Source of the DNA: Metellina segmentata
Lineage: Eukaryota; Arthropoda; Arachnida; Araneae; Tetragnathidae
Direction: 5' to 3'
DNA length: 64,000 nucleotides
NCBI GenBank assembly: GCA_947359465.1
Contig: OX375877.1
Span: 23,757,235-23,821,234, forward strand
Shown here: positions 33,906-45,275 of the stretch, in pieces
Layout: each line of letters opens with the position of its first letter
Position numbering within the stretch: position 1 is the stretch's first letter
Made by a program: the position numbers and the translations under genes
Notes under the pieces: generated by a model
The model's database searches: none
The model's input: only the letters and a program-made list of their open reading frames with translations
Told to the model about the DNA's origin: nothing

Positions 33906-34888
33906 ATGAGAAACAACCAACGTTTAGATGATGGAATGAGGTGGCGAATTGTGAGGAGGATAGAAGCAAGCCAATCTCAAGTCCAAATTTGTAGAGAGTT
34001 CAATTTAACGCCCAGCGTCGTGTTTAACTTATGGAAACAGTTCCAGGATACCGGATCCATCGAGAGAAAGTCTGGGCAAGGTCGTTCAAGAGTCACGACG
34101 ACCAGCGAAGATCGCCATTTGTCGATTATAGCGAGGCGTAACAGGAGTGCTACAGCTTCTCAGCTCTCTAGTGACTTGTATGCAGTCACAGGAACCCGTG
34201 TATCAAAGGTGACTGTTTCCAAAAGACTTGATGAGAGAGTGTTGTTCGCAAGAAGACCTGTTTTTTCTACCCGCTTACTTCTACGAACAGGAGAATCCGT
34301 TTATCATGGTGCAGAGAGCATAGAGATTGGACTATGGATCAATGGGCGACCGTTCACTGATGAATCCCGGTTCAGCCTAAACACCGATTCTCGCCGTACG
34401 TTCATATGGAGAGAACCAGGGACCCGCTACCTACCCTCCAATGTCCGCGAAAACGACCATTATGGCGGAGGAGGTTTAATGGTCTGGGCAGGCGTCATGT
34501 TGGATGGCCGCACACCTTTCCATGTCTTTGAAAGAAGCCGTGTGACTGGTGTGAGGTATAGGGATGAGGTCTTGGAGCCCTATGTTCGCCTTTTCAGGGG
34601 TGCAGTTGGCCCTGAGTTAATTTTAATGGACGATAACGCGAGGCCACATAGAGCTCTTCTGGTCGACTAATTTCTAGAGAATGAGGATATTCGCCGGATG
34701 GATTGGCCAGCCAGATCTCCAGACCTTAACCCTATAGAGCATGTCTGGGACGCTCTGGGGAGGGCAATTGCGACTCGTAACCCCCCCCCCTCCGAGAACC
34801 ATCCAGGGAATGAAAACAGCGGTGCTGAATGCGTGGGACCAATTGGCACAGGAAATGGTAAACTGCCATATTTCATGTATGAAATCAC
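33906..34888 (+). pseudogene. Tc1-A transposase, broken
   Basis: A spider-style Tc1 DDE transposase. The paired helix-turn-helix DNA-binding region is residues about 1-115 (MRWRIVRRIEASQSQVQICR, SIERKSGQGRSR). It is followed by a locally shifted frame (about 115-145), then TDESRF (first Asp) and ILMDDNARPHRA (second Asp). A stop at 34668 replaces a sense codon. The sequence runs on as MDWPARSPDLNPIEHVW, which carries the last catalytic residue region. A C-run at 34783-34792 shifts the frame again. Catalytic residues are present but in three reading frames, so the gene is dead but young-looking. Confidence 0.88.
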
Positions 34889-35161
34889 GCTGTGAGACCT
34901 GTATATCTGTAAGATGGGACCATAATCCCTATTAACCCATCTATTAACCCATTTTTTGTTTATTCTGCAACCGCTGATTCATACCTTCCGACTCCAACGA
35001 GTGTTACGCACGATCATGCGTGTGTATTACAATTATTGAATGGTTATTTGTTTTGTATTGTAACAATGTATATACGTATCCAATTTCATTAAAATCGGTA
35101 CAGTAGTTCAAGAGATAATCGACCAAGTCTGAAAATTCTCTTAATTTCTTACACCAGTGTA

Positions 35162-36325
35162 GAATTGTTTATAAATATTTGTAACACAAGATACGACTAT
35201 TGCTGTCAAATTGTATGACAGACTGTAATTCTGGTGAGTCAACATGGTGTTCTATAGCTTGCAGAAAAAAATGTAACGCAAAATACTCCTGTGCTATTTG
35301 AAAGAAATTAAATTAAGTGAATCATGTAAGACAAAGGTTTCAGTATCAGGTGAACAATAAGTCCTATTTTTTGGAGTAAACGTAGGGTAAGATTTCAATT
35401 TTCTACAATTTCAAATTTATGAACACAATTTTTTATGAAAAAGGAATCAGATAAAAACTAGCCACATTTCAAAGTTCGTCTAACCAAAGAGTTAAATAGA
35501 ACAATAACCCTGGTGCTTATAATTCATACAGCTGCCCAAAAGTCGCTAAAGGTGTCACTGACAAAAATGATACAAAACTATTGAGGTTGATACAGGCCAT
35601 CTACAGTGAATCATCCATTTATTGCATATGCCTGCTAAAACTCTTTAAAACATCCCTCTGAGAGAAGTGACGTAGCAAACAGTAGCCTTTTAAACATAAA
35701 AAATGAATTGATTTTATATTTAGCAGCAAGGATGGCGACTAATGTTGGTGGCGTCACACCAGAAAACGCAACGGAATTGTGGATCGTCGCAGAAAATAGA
35801 GCAAGCCGTTTAGTTAAATTTAATTAATTTTCCTGCATTTCCATGGTAATCTGCCCGTTCTCGCCGCTTGACGTAAGCCAGGCTTCATCCCACAACCAAT
35901 TAACGTCATAATAGAGCGCCGTTCCGAGGTGTTTTTTTTTTTTTTTTTTTTGCGTTAGTAAAATGTTGATGGGCATCAAAAGGGTTTTTAGGAACGCGCC
36001 TAACAGGTGTGATTTTGAGTTTTTCTCATTTGACTGCTAGTGGAATAATTTTTGTTACGAAATATATTATTTTAGCACGTCTAGATGTGTTGCTGACTCA
36101 TGAATACATAATTTCTATTTTTGATCTAGATACGTTCTTGTACAAAATCCAACTGATGATAGGTAATACAAAGCAAACTGTTTTCCCATAGGGATGCAAC
36201 TCCTAAAGTGGTATATGGGTTTCCGAGCGGACAATTTTTAGCAACGTTACAGTTGATTAGTTTAGGTCATCGTCATTTCAGACTCTAATTTCAATATATC
36301 CCTTCATGATTTCCAAGATGGTGGA
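35162..36325. other. Duplicated non-coding DNA with deletions (unit B)
   Basis: It corresponds to 8360-9310 and then jumps to 10051-10240, so about 740 bp (including the CRE repeat) and about 490 bp present in units A and C are missing. A T-run of about 20 bases lies at 35931-35951 where A has six T. No gene. Confidence 0.55.
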
Positions 36326-37250
36326 CAAATTTGGATTCTACACACAATTTCAGACTGAATAAAAAATTCCTCAAATTTTATGGATTTTCCACTAGTTTGT
36401 AAGTGTTTGTAAATTAGATCTTCTAAAGTCAATTCGTGTTTCTGTTTTTTGTTACATTTGCTAAAAACATTAATTTTTCTTGGAAATTGTTCTTTTATCC
36501 TTTACAACCTAAGAACTCAAACACTATCTATAAACATTTTAACCATCAAACAAAATTAAATTTTTTTTATTAAATTATGAAATTAATATTCATAAAAATT
36601 ATGAATAGAAACATGGACAAATTTTGACACCAATTGATTCAACTGTTACAAAAAATTGGAATTCCAAATTTCAACTTATTTCGTGCATAATTCGTAGCGC
36701 ATTGAGACCATTTGCAAAATTCGATGATTATTATAGTTAGTAAGGTTTGTTCACAAAGTGAAAACAGAAATTTATGACAACGGATCCTGGGGTTCAATCA
36801 GAATGGATTCTGACTTTGTCAGTCACCATCTTAATGGACTCCATACCAAGGCGCCATCAACAGATCATTAACTGCAAAGGCCAGTACACGTCATTATTCA
36901 TATTTATAATGTGAAAGAACTCCGAACATTTACACGCTCCCTGAATGGTTTTTATGAATTTTCTCGGTCAATTTTTTTTTTTTTTTTTAAGCCGTTTTAC
37001 ATTATTTTTCATCATATCCGCCTGAAATTGTGTGTAGAATCCAAATTTGTGATAAAAGATGGGAGTTCGTATTGAAATTATCGGAACAAGCACCCAATTT
37101 AATATGAAGATGGCTCCTTAGGCAAATTTTAAATATTGATGTTTGTAAAAAACATTAATCTATATCGATTGCTTCCTTCCGTTTAGTTTTGTGATGTAAA
37201 TTGTGCAATTGCGATAGCGTGAGACGTTTTTTATTGACGGCTGTACAACT
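36325..37250. mobile_element. MITE with long inverted arms (unit B, right arm kept)
   Basis: CAAATTTGGATTCTACACAC at about 36328 pairs with the inverse at about 37025-37045. The right arm continues to about 37215 as the inverse of 10540-10740, so unit A holds the left arm and unit B the right. Includes a T-run at 36974-36987. Confidence 0.6.
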
Positions 37251-37730
37251 GATATACTGTCCTTTTTGTTTATATTATTTCTTGGTTCGATCATGGTACA
37301 ATTGCTGTACCAGTCGTAGTCTAAAGGTCAACACTTGTTTAGATATAAGACATCAAAGTATAAAATATCGCAAAAATTTCTAGATGGCCAAACATGCATA
37401 GTCGACACAAAAAAAATATAGAGGCGTCAACAGGAAGAAAGATTGAAAGATTGGGATTCTAAGAAAATCCGGCCATTCGATGCTGAGTGTTAACGGGCTT
37501 GGAGGAAGCTCTTGGAAATATAGGCGTCGTAACTTCAACGTGAACAGATGCCTGATACGAGTGCGCCAAGTATCTTCACCGCTCCGTTCGTCACAAATAA
37601 CATATCTGATGACATAAATGTTTTATAACCTAATAATGGAGTTCAACCCATAGAGGTCGGTAATGAGCCCCAGACTTCAACACTTAAAGCGAGTGCTACA
37701 ATTGTGATACACACTACCCTACAATAATGG
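37251..37730. other. Unassigned sequence at the start of the unit B-specific block
   Basis: Not matched in units A or C. No convincing ORF; 37201-37383 is short and unsupported. Parts near 37450-37700 may belong to the adjoining Tc1-B element. Confidence 0.4.
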
Positions 37731-37749
37731 ACCGGACAGCAAGATGAGA

Positions 37750-38600
37750 TGGTATCAGATAAATAATACATGGTTTAATAGGGGGGTAGTCCCCCACTTG
37801 CTGGAATCACACTAGCAACCCTTCTGGGCATACATTCAACGTGGTTTTGATATACAGCTATGGGTATTTGTGTCCATTAATGCCGCAATAATGTCGCCAG
37901 CTCATCTCTAGACTTCGGACGTTGTTCCGTTTTTCGTAAGCGTCGCTCTATTTCGTCATTAAAATGTTATATGGGTTTTAGGTCGGGACTCTGAAAAGGC
38001 CAGGAAAGACATTGTACGTCCATATCTTGATACCACTGCTTGACAGAGGCTCCAACATGACCTGCAGCCTTGTCGTTCTGAAAGAAACCTTTGTCCATTC
38101 CATAAAATTACCAGAACGTAGGTAGAACCTGATTGTCCAAAATGTTCATTACATTTAGGCGTCGGCATTCAAGTTACCAGGAACAACATGCAAAGGTCTT
38201 AGGCCATACCACGAAAAAAAAACAAGTTGTAGGATTTTATTTAAATCCACTGGCGTCCGATCCATTCTTGTAGGAGCGGAGCGATGATGCGTAAAATTAA
38301 AATAGTGTAGTACTGATTTCTTTCATTCTGTTTCACCATATGGCTTGACTAAGGTATTCTACGCCTTAACCTAGAGGCCGTGTTCCTATACAGCTACGTC
38401 CGTGTTTTTTTCTATCTGTTCAAAAACGTTTGACCAGTTAAATGTTTCTCTCTCAATGCACGACGGTTCATGTCATGATACTAAATAAATGATTGTTTTG
38501 TTCTTTTCAATGCGCAATTCACATGATATTTACAAAGAGCAAATATTCTTCCATCTACGACTGTGTGGTGAAAATTGCTATTATTGTAAGTTGTCTATAC
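37750..38600 (-). pseudogene. Tc1-B transposase remnant
   Basis: Read on the minus strand across shifting frames, the sequence gives a C-terminal Tc1 pattern. An MDKGFFQNDKAAGH catalytic Asp region (about 38100-38060) is followed by WPFQSPDLKPI (about 37990) and the DEIERRLRK stretch. No inverted ends were located. Strongly decayed. Confidence 0.6.
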
Positions 38601-38977
38601 GTATCGAAATAAATCACCCACGTATGTAACAAATTTTTTTTTAAATGAAGAGTAAAAATAAATAAATAAAAAAAATAGTATTCCACATTCCGTAACGGAA
38701 AAGAGGACACCGTACTAGATGAAAGGTAGAGAAAAATTCATTTATTGCATCCTCCATTCATGCCGTATCTGGTTTCCGTGGTAACGGTTATGCAAACTGT
38801 AGAGTTCACGGCATCTGAATAAACTTGGTGACTATAACAGAAAAAGTGTCTGGAAGAAATTTTTTATCGGAAAGAACTTGGAAAAGCACCCTGAGAACGT
38901 ATGCATTTGACATTTTCCTTTTGAAAATTCCCATTTATCATGTCTATTGCATACCTCTCTCTCTCTATCTATTTATA

Positions 38978-39768
38978 CACAGTCCAGTCACATCAATATG
39001 ACCACCTGTCAAAAGCCAGAATAACCACCTTTGGCAGAGCGGACCGCTGCGAGACGTGCTGGAAGAGAGTCAACTAGGTTTCTGAAAGTGTTCCCTGGGA
39101 TGTTGAGCCATGCCGATTCCAGTGCCGTGGTCAGCCGAGCTAGATTACACGGTTGAGGATCCATGGCGTGTAAAACGTGATTCATCGGGAAAAGCCACCT
39201 GTCGCCACTCTGTGGACGTCCAGTTGCGGTACTGGCGTGCAAATTCTAGCCTTCGTCGCCGATGAACATCAGTCAGCATAGGTGCATTAACCAGGCGTCT
39301 GCTGCGTAGGCCCATGCACAGCGACGTTCGCTGAACCGTTCTTGAGGATACACTCTTGGTAGACCCTTGGTTCTTTTGGACGGTCAGTTGCTCAACAGTT
39401 GCACGTCTATTCGCCCGAACGCATCTCCGTAGCCTTCGTTCGCCTCTGTTATCTATAGCCCATGGTGCACCACGTGTGCCACGCCGCTGATTTTGGATAG
39501 TGCCATTTTGGCATACACGGTATACTTTTACCAAGGCGGCACTCGAACAGTTAAGAAAATAAGCCGTTTCCGAAATTATTCCACCCTTCGCCCGAAAGCC
39601 AATAATCATGCCCTTTTGGACGTCGGATAAATCGCTACTTTTCTGCATTACGCCAACGATTGAAATGCTTTCCGATGCCCTATGACATCCTTTATATTGA
39701 ATTGCAATGTGCTGCCACCTGCCTTTTGTGATGGGTTATTTCACGTTAACGTCGAAAGTAGGTGGTGG
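38978..39768 (-). mobile_element. Tc1-C element, internally deleted
   Basis: The left end CACAGTCCAGTCACATCAAT is preceded by TA (38976-38977). The right end is weaker (GGTGGTCA near 39765) and seems cut by Tc1-D. The minus-strand transposase at 39648-39145 has the helix-turn-helix region (SDVQKGMIIGFRAKGG) and FPDESRF with the first Asp. It then jumps to the last ~40 residues (39130-39009, ARLAAVRSAKGGYSGF). The middle with the other two catalytic acids is missing. Confidence 0.78.
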
Positions 39769-39770
39769 TC

Positions 39771-41222
39771 ACTCATGTCCATAAATTAGGGATAATTCAA
39801 AATTACACGGAAATCGAACTATAAAGTAAAAATTTCACCTGTAGAATTATCGCACACATGTTCAAGAATAATATCCAAATTACAGGAAGTCATCAGATGA
39901 TTCCGATAGTAAATCACACTGACGAGAGTGTAAAAGAGGTGTTTATTAGGAATGGTGGCAAAGAAGTAGAATTGTTCACAAGCGTTCTGTAAGCCGCTCA
40001 GTGAAACAACTGCATAGTTATTTCACAGAGGACGCATGTCGTTGATTTTTTACGTACTCATACGAAACTTTCAGAGGAACTTGGAATCGCCAAAATTGTC
40101 ATCTCTAGGCTTTAACAAAGATTCCAAAATGATGGATATGTCAGTAGACGTTACAATTCAGGTCTCCTCCGAGTTACAACATCGAATGACGATCGGTATT
40201 AACTGCATAAAGAAGCAGACGGAGCACAGCATCCAACCTATCTCGTCAGCTATCTTCAGCCACGGGTACGACAGTTTCAAGGCAAATCGTTTTTAGACGT
40301 TTGGGACATGTTGATCTATATGCTCACAGGCCTGTCAGATGTGTTCCTCTGACGGCAACTCACTGTCGCCAGCGGTTAGCCTGTAGTGGAGGTGCAATAT
40401 AGACATTGTCACAGTGGGCTTGTGTGATGTGTTCCGACGATTCCAGGTTTAGCTTGCAGTCTGATTAACGGCGGACGTTCATATGGAGAACGCCCTTTAC
40501 CCGCTACCACCAACACAACATCAATGAACGACACTGTTACGGTGGTGCAGGATTGTTCGTTTGGGGCGGAATTATACTGGGCTCCATAACAGATCTACAT
40601 GTTCAAATCGGAACCATGAGAGGCTAAATTTATCTGGACATCATTCTGGAACAACGTGTACGTTTGTTTAGGGGTGCCATGGGCGTAGAATTTCTGTTTA
40701 TGGATGACAACGCCCGTCCTCACCGTGCAAACATTGTAAACTAATACCTTGAAACTGAGGATATCACCCGTATGGATTGGTCAACATTCTCACCTGACTT
40801 GAATCCGATAGAGCATGTGTGGAACATGTTTGGCCGACGAGTTGTAGCCCGTCAAACACCTCCTACATGTGTACCCGAACTTCGGAGAGCATTGCTTGCT
40901 GTGTGGAGTGATCTTACCCAAGATCAGCTCGATAATTTGATCTTCAGCATGCCTAGGCATTGTACGGAATGTATTTCATCGTCTGAGACACACAATGTAT
41001 TAACCATCATATACCAACCATGTTATGTTAAGTTTTTGTATGATCGTTTTTTTTTGTAATTACTCCATTGAGCAAAAATTGTAGTTTTTTATCACATATA
41101 CACCATCGTTTTTGTTCTTTATCTCTAGTTTAATAAATGGGCTTTATGAATAAGTCACATTTGTTTTGTTTCTGAACCTTTTTTTACCGGAGCTGGTATT
41201 ATCCTTAATTTATGGACATGAG
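39771..41222 (+). mobile_element. Tc1-D element, full-length but decayed
   Basis: Inverted ends ACTCATGTCCATAAATTA are at both edges, about 1.45 kb apart, the usual Tc1 length. It lies against the right end of Tc1-C, which suggests a nested insertion. The transposase is on the plus strand. No TA is visible at the left edge. Confidence 0.72.
40036..41059 (+). pseudogene. Tc1-D transposase, broken
   Basis: The N-terminal part is only faintly recognisable (40036-40296). The second catalytic Asp occurs in FLFMDDNARPHRA at about 40695, followed by a stop. 40772-41059 then gives the C-terminus MDWSTFSPDLNPIEHVWNMF. Belongs to a different Tc1 family from Tc1-A. Confidence 0.75.
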
Positions 41223-41357
41223 TCTATTTAGGAGGGAACTTCTATTGGACGAGAGGGTTTTGGAGGGGACCAATCCATATACATGTATCTGATTTATTAT
41301 AAAAATTGTTTTAGGTATTCAGTAGTTTACTCTAACAAAACATTTCTAAATACTGTT

Positions 41358-41676
41358 TGTAGTGTAATATTCTGCCCTCTTGACTCAACCCTTACTTACT
41401 AGGGAAAAGAGGCGCAAGGGTCACGTGGTAAGAGAAGAGAAGTGACGCTAGGAGGGGTTTGGTCAGGGGTGATCGGCGAGGGAAAGAGGCAGTAAGTGAC
41501 AGGGAACGATAGAGCGAGGAAGGCGACGGAAATTGTTGACCGTTCGTTCTTTAAAAGGCTCTTCCCTGAGATTATAGCGCAGATTTGTTGTTATGTTTAC
41601 TTAAATAAACACTTGTTAAGTTTTCAGTGTTCTCTTTTCTTTTGCCATTCACGAACCACAAGTGTAAAGCATTACA
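41358..41676. repeat. Solo LTR (319 bp), unit B only
   Basis: It starts TGTAGTGTAAT and ends GCATTACA, so it has TG...CA termini in an inverted tip. A perfect 5-bp target duplication, CTGTT, lies at 41353-41357 and 41677-41681. AAATAAACA at about 41604 fits an LTR polyadenylation signal. No internal retrotransposon sequence remains, so it arose by LTR-LTR recombination. Five-bp duplications suit Gypsy or BEL elements. Confidence 0.8.
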
Positions 41677-41849
41677 CTGTTACAAGTTTTTTATGTCTTA
41701 CAAACAGAGCAAAGTGAACCAATTTCTTTTTGACACTATATTTTTGCTTTAAAATACTGATAATAACTGTTAAACATACACTCAAAAACTAGCATTGCAA
41801 TAATTTTTTTTCCTCCTAAAAGGGAGAGAACAGATTGTTTTCATTTTGC

Positions 41850-42362
41850 GCGGAGGAATGATTTTACAGCAGACGATTAAAAAAGAAAGTTTTAACTTTA
41901 GTTATGTATTTCTTTTTTTCTATCTCCTAGACCGTTAAAGATAGAGTAAAAACTTCAACGGATTTGAAATCCGTGGAAAAAATCACATTAGATTGTTATC
42001 TAAATGTATGATTTTCTTTAAATAAATAATTTTAAAACAGAATATATCTTTTATATTTTCGCAAGAGAGATTGTGATGTCACGTCAACTTTCCCTTTCCA
42101 AAAATAAAAAGATTGCTTTTTTTTAACACGAAGGGCAGGAAATGCTGATTACATTTACTGCTCTTCGCCACTGGCATTGTTTAGTCTTTTTTGTCAAATC
42201 GTAATTGTTACAGATAAATTAAAAAGTTCAGCGGATTTGAAATCTACGTAAATTTTTAACCAGATTACTAAATTACATCGAGTCTTTGCGCGTGGTGTTG
42301 GTTTGCGGGGCAAACCAGCACCACTGGGACGAGCAACGCCGGTCTAGCCACGCAGTGGCTAG
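41850..42362 (+). mobile_element. Helitron-like element, 3' end kept (unit B block)
   Basis: It shares the AGACCGTTAAAGATAGAGT and GGATTTGAAATC body with the other Helitron copies. A hairpin GGTTTGCGGGGCAAACC at 42299 is followed by GAGCAACGCC and CGCAGTGGCTAG, then T. The CTAG-T end is the Helitron 3' end. Confidence 0.6.
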
Positions 42363-42500
42363 TACATCATACACAGAGGGTCAAATCTCGGCAAGTTGAA
42401 AGAGCGATACAATAGGCAGATTAACTAAGTTGATACGAGAAGATTTTTACATGTAAACACACCCATAAGACGAACAGAGGAATTAATTACATTAAAATTA

Positions 42501-43279
42501 TACTCTGTGACAAAAAAATCGACGCACCAAGGAGTTGTCCGATTGCAATAACAATTGGTGAATGACAAGAACAAACAAAGAAAAAGAAACGATTACAATT
42601 TCAGAAAAATTAAATGATTTACTTCAGAGTTGGATCGTGACAAAGGGAAGATGTCAATAAGGCGTTGGTTCATTTTTGGTCTGGATGCTTCACCCGGCGT
42701 GGCATTGACTGAAGAAATTTCCCAGATGGTGTCGCGAAATTTCTCTCCGTCTCCAATTTTCGGGATATATGGTCAACATTCCGGGATGGTACAGTCACCT
42801 TCCCCTAACGTCCCAAATTTGCTCTATGGGAGAGAGAACAGGAGACATAGCTGGCTAAGGAAGTGTTGGGAAAGTTCGAAGACAATTCATAGCAATACGT
42901 GCCGTGTGCGGTCGGGTATTATCTTGTTGGAAGTAAGTCTGGGGTGTCGCTAAATGACCGGTAGCGCAATAGGTCGTAGAATGTCGTCTACGTACCGCTG
43001 TGCTGTACGTGTGCCAGAAATGACTACCAAAGGGGTCCGGCTATCAAAGGAGATGAGACTCCAGACCCTAACGCCCTGTTGTGTTCATGAGTGGCGTGAG
43101 ATAGTAAGGGCAGGATCCCCACGCTGCCCTGTACGTCTCCAGACAGGTCTGAGGTCATAGTCAGGACACGTCGCTAAAGACTCTACGCCCCCAGTCAGCG
43201 TCGTTCCAAGTGGATCGAGTCCGGTACAACTGTAATTCTGCACCTTCTTGGTGAGTCATTTTTTTTCTGTTATAGAGTG
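42501..43279 (-). mobile_element. Tc1-E element, 779 bp, internally deleted
   Basis: Inverted ends (T/C)ACTCTRTRACARAAAAA are flanked by TA at 42499-42500 and 43280-43281. The minus strand reads Tc1 transposase fragments: a block with GTRTAQRYVDDILRP (about 43010-42965), QDNARPH-like (about 42920), and SPIEQIWD (about 42820). The N-terminal DNA-binding region is missing. Confidence 0.78.
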
Positions 43280-43281
43280 TA

Positions 43282-43931
43282 CATTCAATGATCGGTATGT
43301 ACAAAATTTAGGAAATTATGGCAGATTTCGAGTTGAATTTAAAATTAAATTATACAGAATACCAATCCAGTGGTTCCATCGAATCAGACAATAAGTTCTG
43401 AGTCCGTTCGCTTCCCGATCGAGTCGAAGGGTCGGAAATAAAAATCCCCGTCACCCCTTTTTAACGAAGGTGGAAAGTTAAAATTTGAGGATACTGCTGG
43501 GAATTTCTTTAACCCATCCAGTCGGTCGTAAACTTTCACTGCGCATGAGGATTCGTCATTGAAAGGCAGGAATTTTAGGTCTCTGAAGATGGGAAATCTT
43601 GACACTACAGCAGTTTTGTCTTTAGTCTAGTCCAGTAAAATCGTCCAGGTTTTAAAAGGTCAATACTCTATCATGTTTCCTCCAAATATCTACTTCAAAG
43701 AGGACTGATTCAAGCATTGATAAATAGTAACTAATATCCCACCCCGGCCAGAAAAGTGACACAAGTCAAAAAAATTAAATTTTTGATGTTATGTCATTGA
43801 TAACTATGTATGAGGTGGCCCAGCTTGTTTTATTACCATTCTATAGAATAAAATAAAAATTACCACCGTAAATACTTACCTAAAATTTAAAAGAAACTTT
43901 TACTATTTCAATATAAGTTTTATAATATCCT
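43282..43931. other. Unassigned sequence, unit B block
   Basis: Contains a minus-strand ORF of 73 codons at 43384-43605 (starting MSRFPIFRDLKFLPFN), less AT-rich than its surroundings and unrecognised. It may be a fragment of a captured or retroelement exon. No repeat ends. Confidence 0.4.
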
Positions 43932-43935
43932 TTAA

Positions 43936-44448
43936 CCCTTCTTTGTATAATGGTGGAAATTTCCATCATAACATTGAATGCCCAAAAATTATATAAAAGA
44001 ACAAGTTCACTTTAAGTTGATCGTGTCTGGATACCTTTTTAATGTCCATTGCATAAGAAAAAAAAACATAGCTGTCAAAAATAAGCAAGTGTCACCATCA
44101 GTAAAACAAGCTTGAAGTTGTCATTCCGCTGTTTGTTGTAGTTACAATAAACGTATGGTTTCGTTTTTAATTTTGTTTTATTATATTTGAGTTTCTATAT
44201 TGCTAAAAAAGTGAAAATCAGTGAAAGAAAGGTTTGTAACATGTGTTTCTGTTATTTTCAGAGCAATTGCTGAAAAAGTTTGCGTTTAATTTAAAATATA
44301 CCACATGATACTATCCTATTGTTTTTTGCTAAATTTATACTATAAATATATAATAAGATTTTTTTAACCATTTTTCCTTTAATTTTGAACATGAATTATA
44401 TCACCTTGATTTATTTCACCAATAAAGAAAAAATCATGCAAAGAAGGG
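43936..44448. mobile_element. piggyBac-type MITE (513 bp), unit B only
   Basis: The flanks are TTAA at 43932-43935 and 44449-44452. Inverted ends are CCCTTCTTTG(T/C)AT.AT (about 14 bp). TTAA duplication and CCC ends are the piggyBac signature. Inside the left end lies a TGGAAATTTCCA palindrome. No transposase. Confidence 0.82.
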
Positions 44449-44669
44449 TTAAGTTGACGTTTCTCAAATTCTGCAATTTTGAGTTGCCGGGGTTCGATGT
44501 GACACTAGTTTCAAACCAAGATGGCATTTATTGCAACTATCATTGCTTCATTTTAGTATCGATTTCAAAGGGGTCAATCCTTTTAATGTTGAAATTGCTT
44601 TTGTGAAGGATTAATTATTTTTACGTTACAATATTAATAAAATGAGTAGACAAACATGGGCAAGTTCAA

Positions 44670-45274
44670 TCCGTACTCTTATCAAAAGGAAGTGTGTCTC
44701 TGTGTTCTGTGCGCAGTGTCCTGTCGAAACTATGTCACTTACGATAGTGAAATTTGGCACACAGGTAGTAATAATATTTTGCAATATTTATGTCCAGCCC
44801 GAAATTTAAATTTTAACCTAGAACATTCTAAAATTAATGTATTAGTTTTTTCACCTTACTTTCTACTTTTAAGAATGCGACTCCACAGAATACCTCAGGG
44901 CGGGAATGTAGAAGCTTTCCAGAATGTGACGTCTCCCCTACCTTGAATGAAGAAAGGAGAGGATTTTGCGATTTTTGACCGCTGACGTCACAAGCGTTTT
45001 TCGTCCCGATGCCTTTGGAACTATGACAAGTTTTCTGATTCTAGCGTGTTTTGATTTACTTTGTTGATGATAGCCACTTCGAGGCGGCGTTGCCTGTGGA
45101 GTTAGTTTGCGAAGTTCGAGTGGAGTTCGCCTGTGGAGTTAGTTCTCGAAGCCAACCAAATGGAAATACGTAGCAATCACCGAGGGTTGGCGAGAATCAG
45201 CGAACAGTGGTCAAACCTGACCACACGAAAAGAATTATCACGGCCAATGCTGTGCTGACCATTGCAGTGCCTAG
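44670..45274 (+). mobile_element. Helitron-like element, complete ends (605 bp)
   Basis: It starts TCCGTACTCTTATCAAAAGG after an A and ends CATTGCAGTGCCTAG before a T, i.e. A|TC...CTAG|T. It shares the CTATGTCACTTACGATAGTG / GGCACACAGGTAG body with the elements at 45276 and 49300. It encodes nothing recognisable. A CRE-like CTGACGTCAC at about 44985. Confidence 0.68.
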
Positions 45275-45275
45275 T

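Larger units (their letters stand above)
32054..35159 (+). mobile_element. Tc1-A element, 3.1 kb, unit B only
   Basis: Inverted ends CACTGGTG.AA.AAATTAAG (about 28 bp) are flanked by TA at 32052-32053 and 35160-35161. Units A (8352) and C (60963) show the unfilled site. It carries a Tc1-type transposase pseudogene in its right half. It is about twice the usual Tc1 length because of ~1.5 kb of unrelated sequence in its left half. Confidence 0.88.

Noticed and set aside
32054..35159. Tc1-A as an active autonomous transposon
   Set aside because: The transposase has a premature stop at 34668 and two frame shifts, although catalytic motifs remain.
43737..44520. Possible larger transposon bounded by GTGACAC motifs
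   Set aside because: The two GTGACAC-containing stretches (about 43757 and 44500) are direct, not inverted, and flank the well-defined piggyBac MITE without target duplications.
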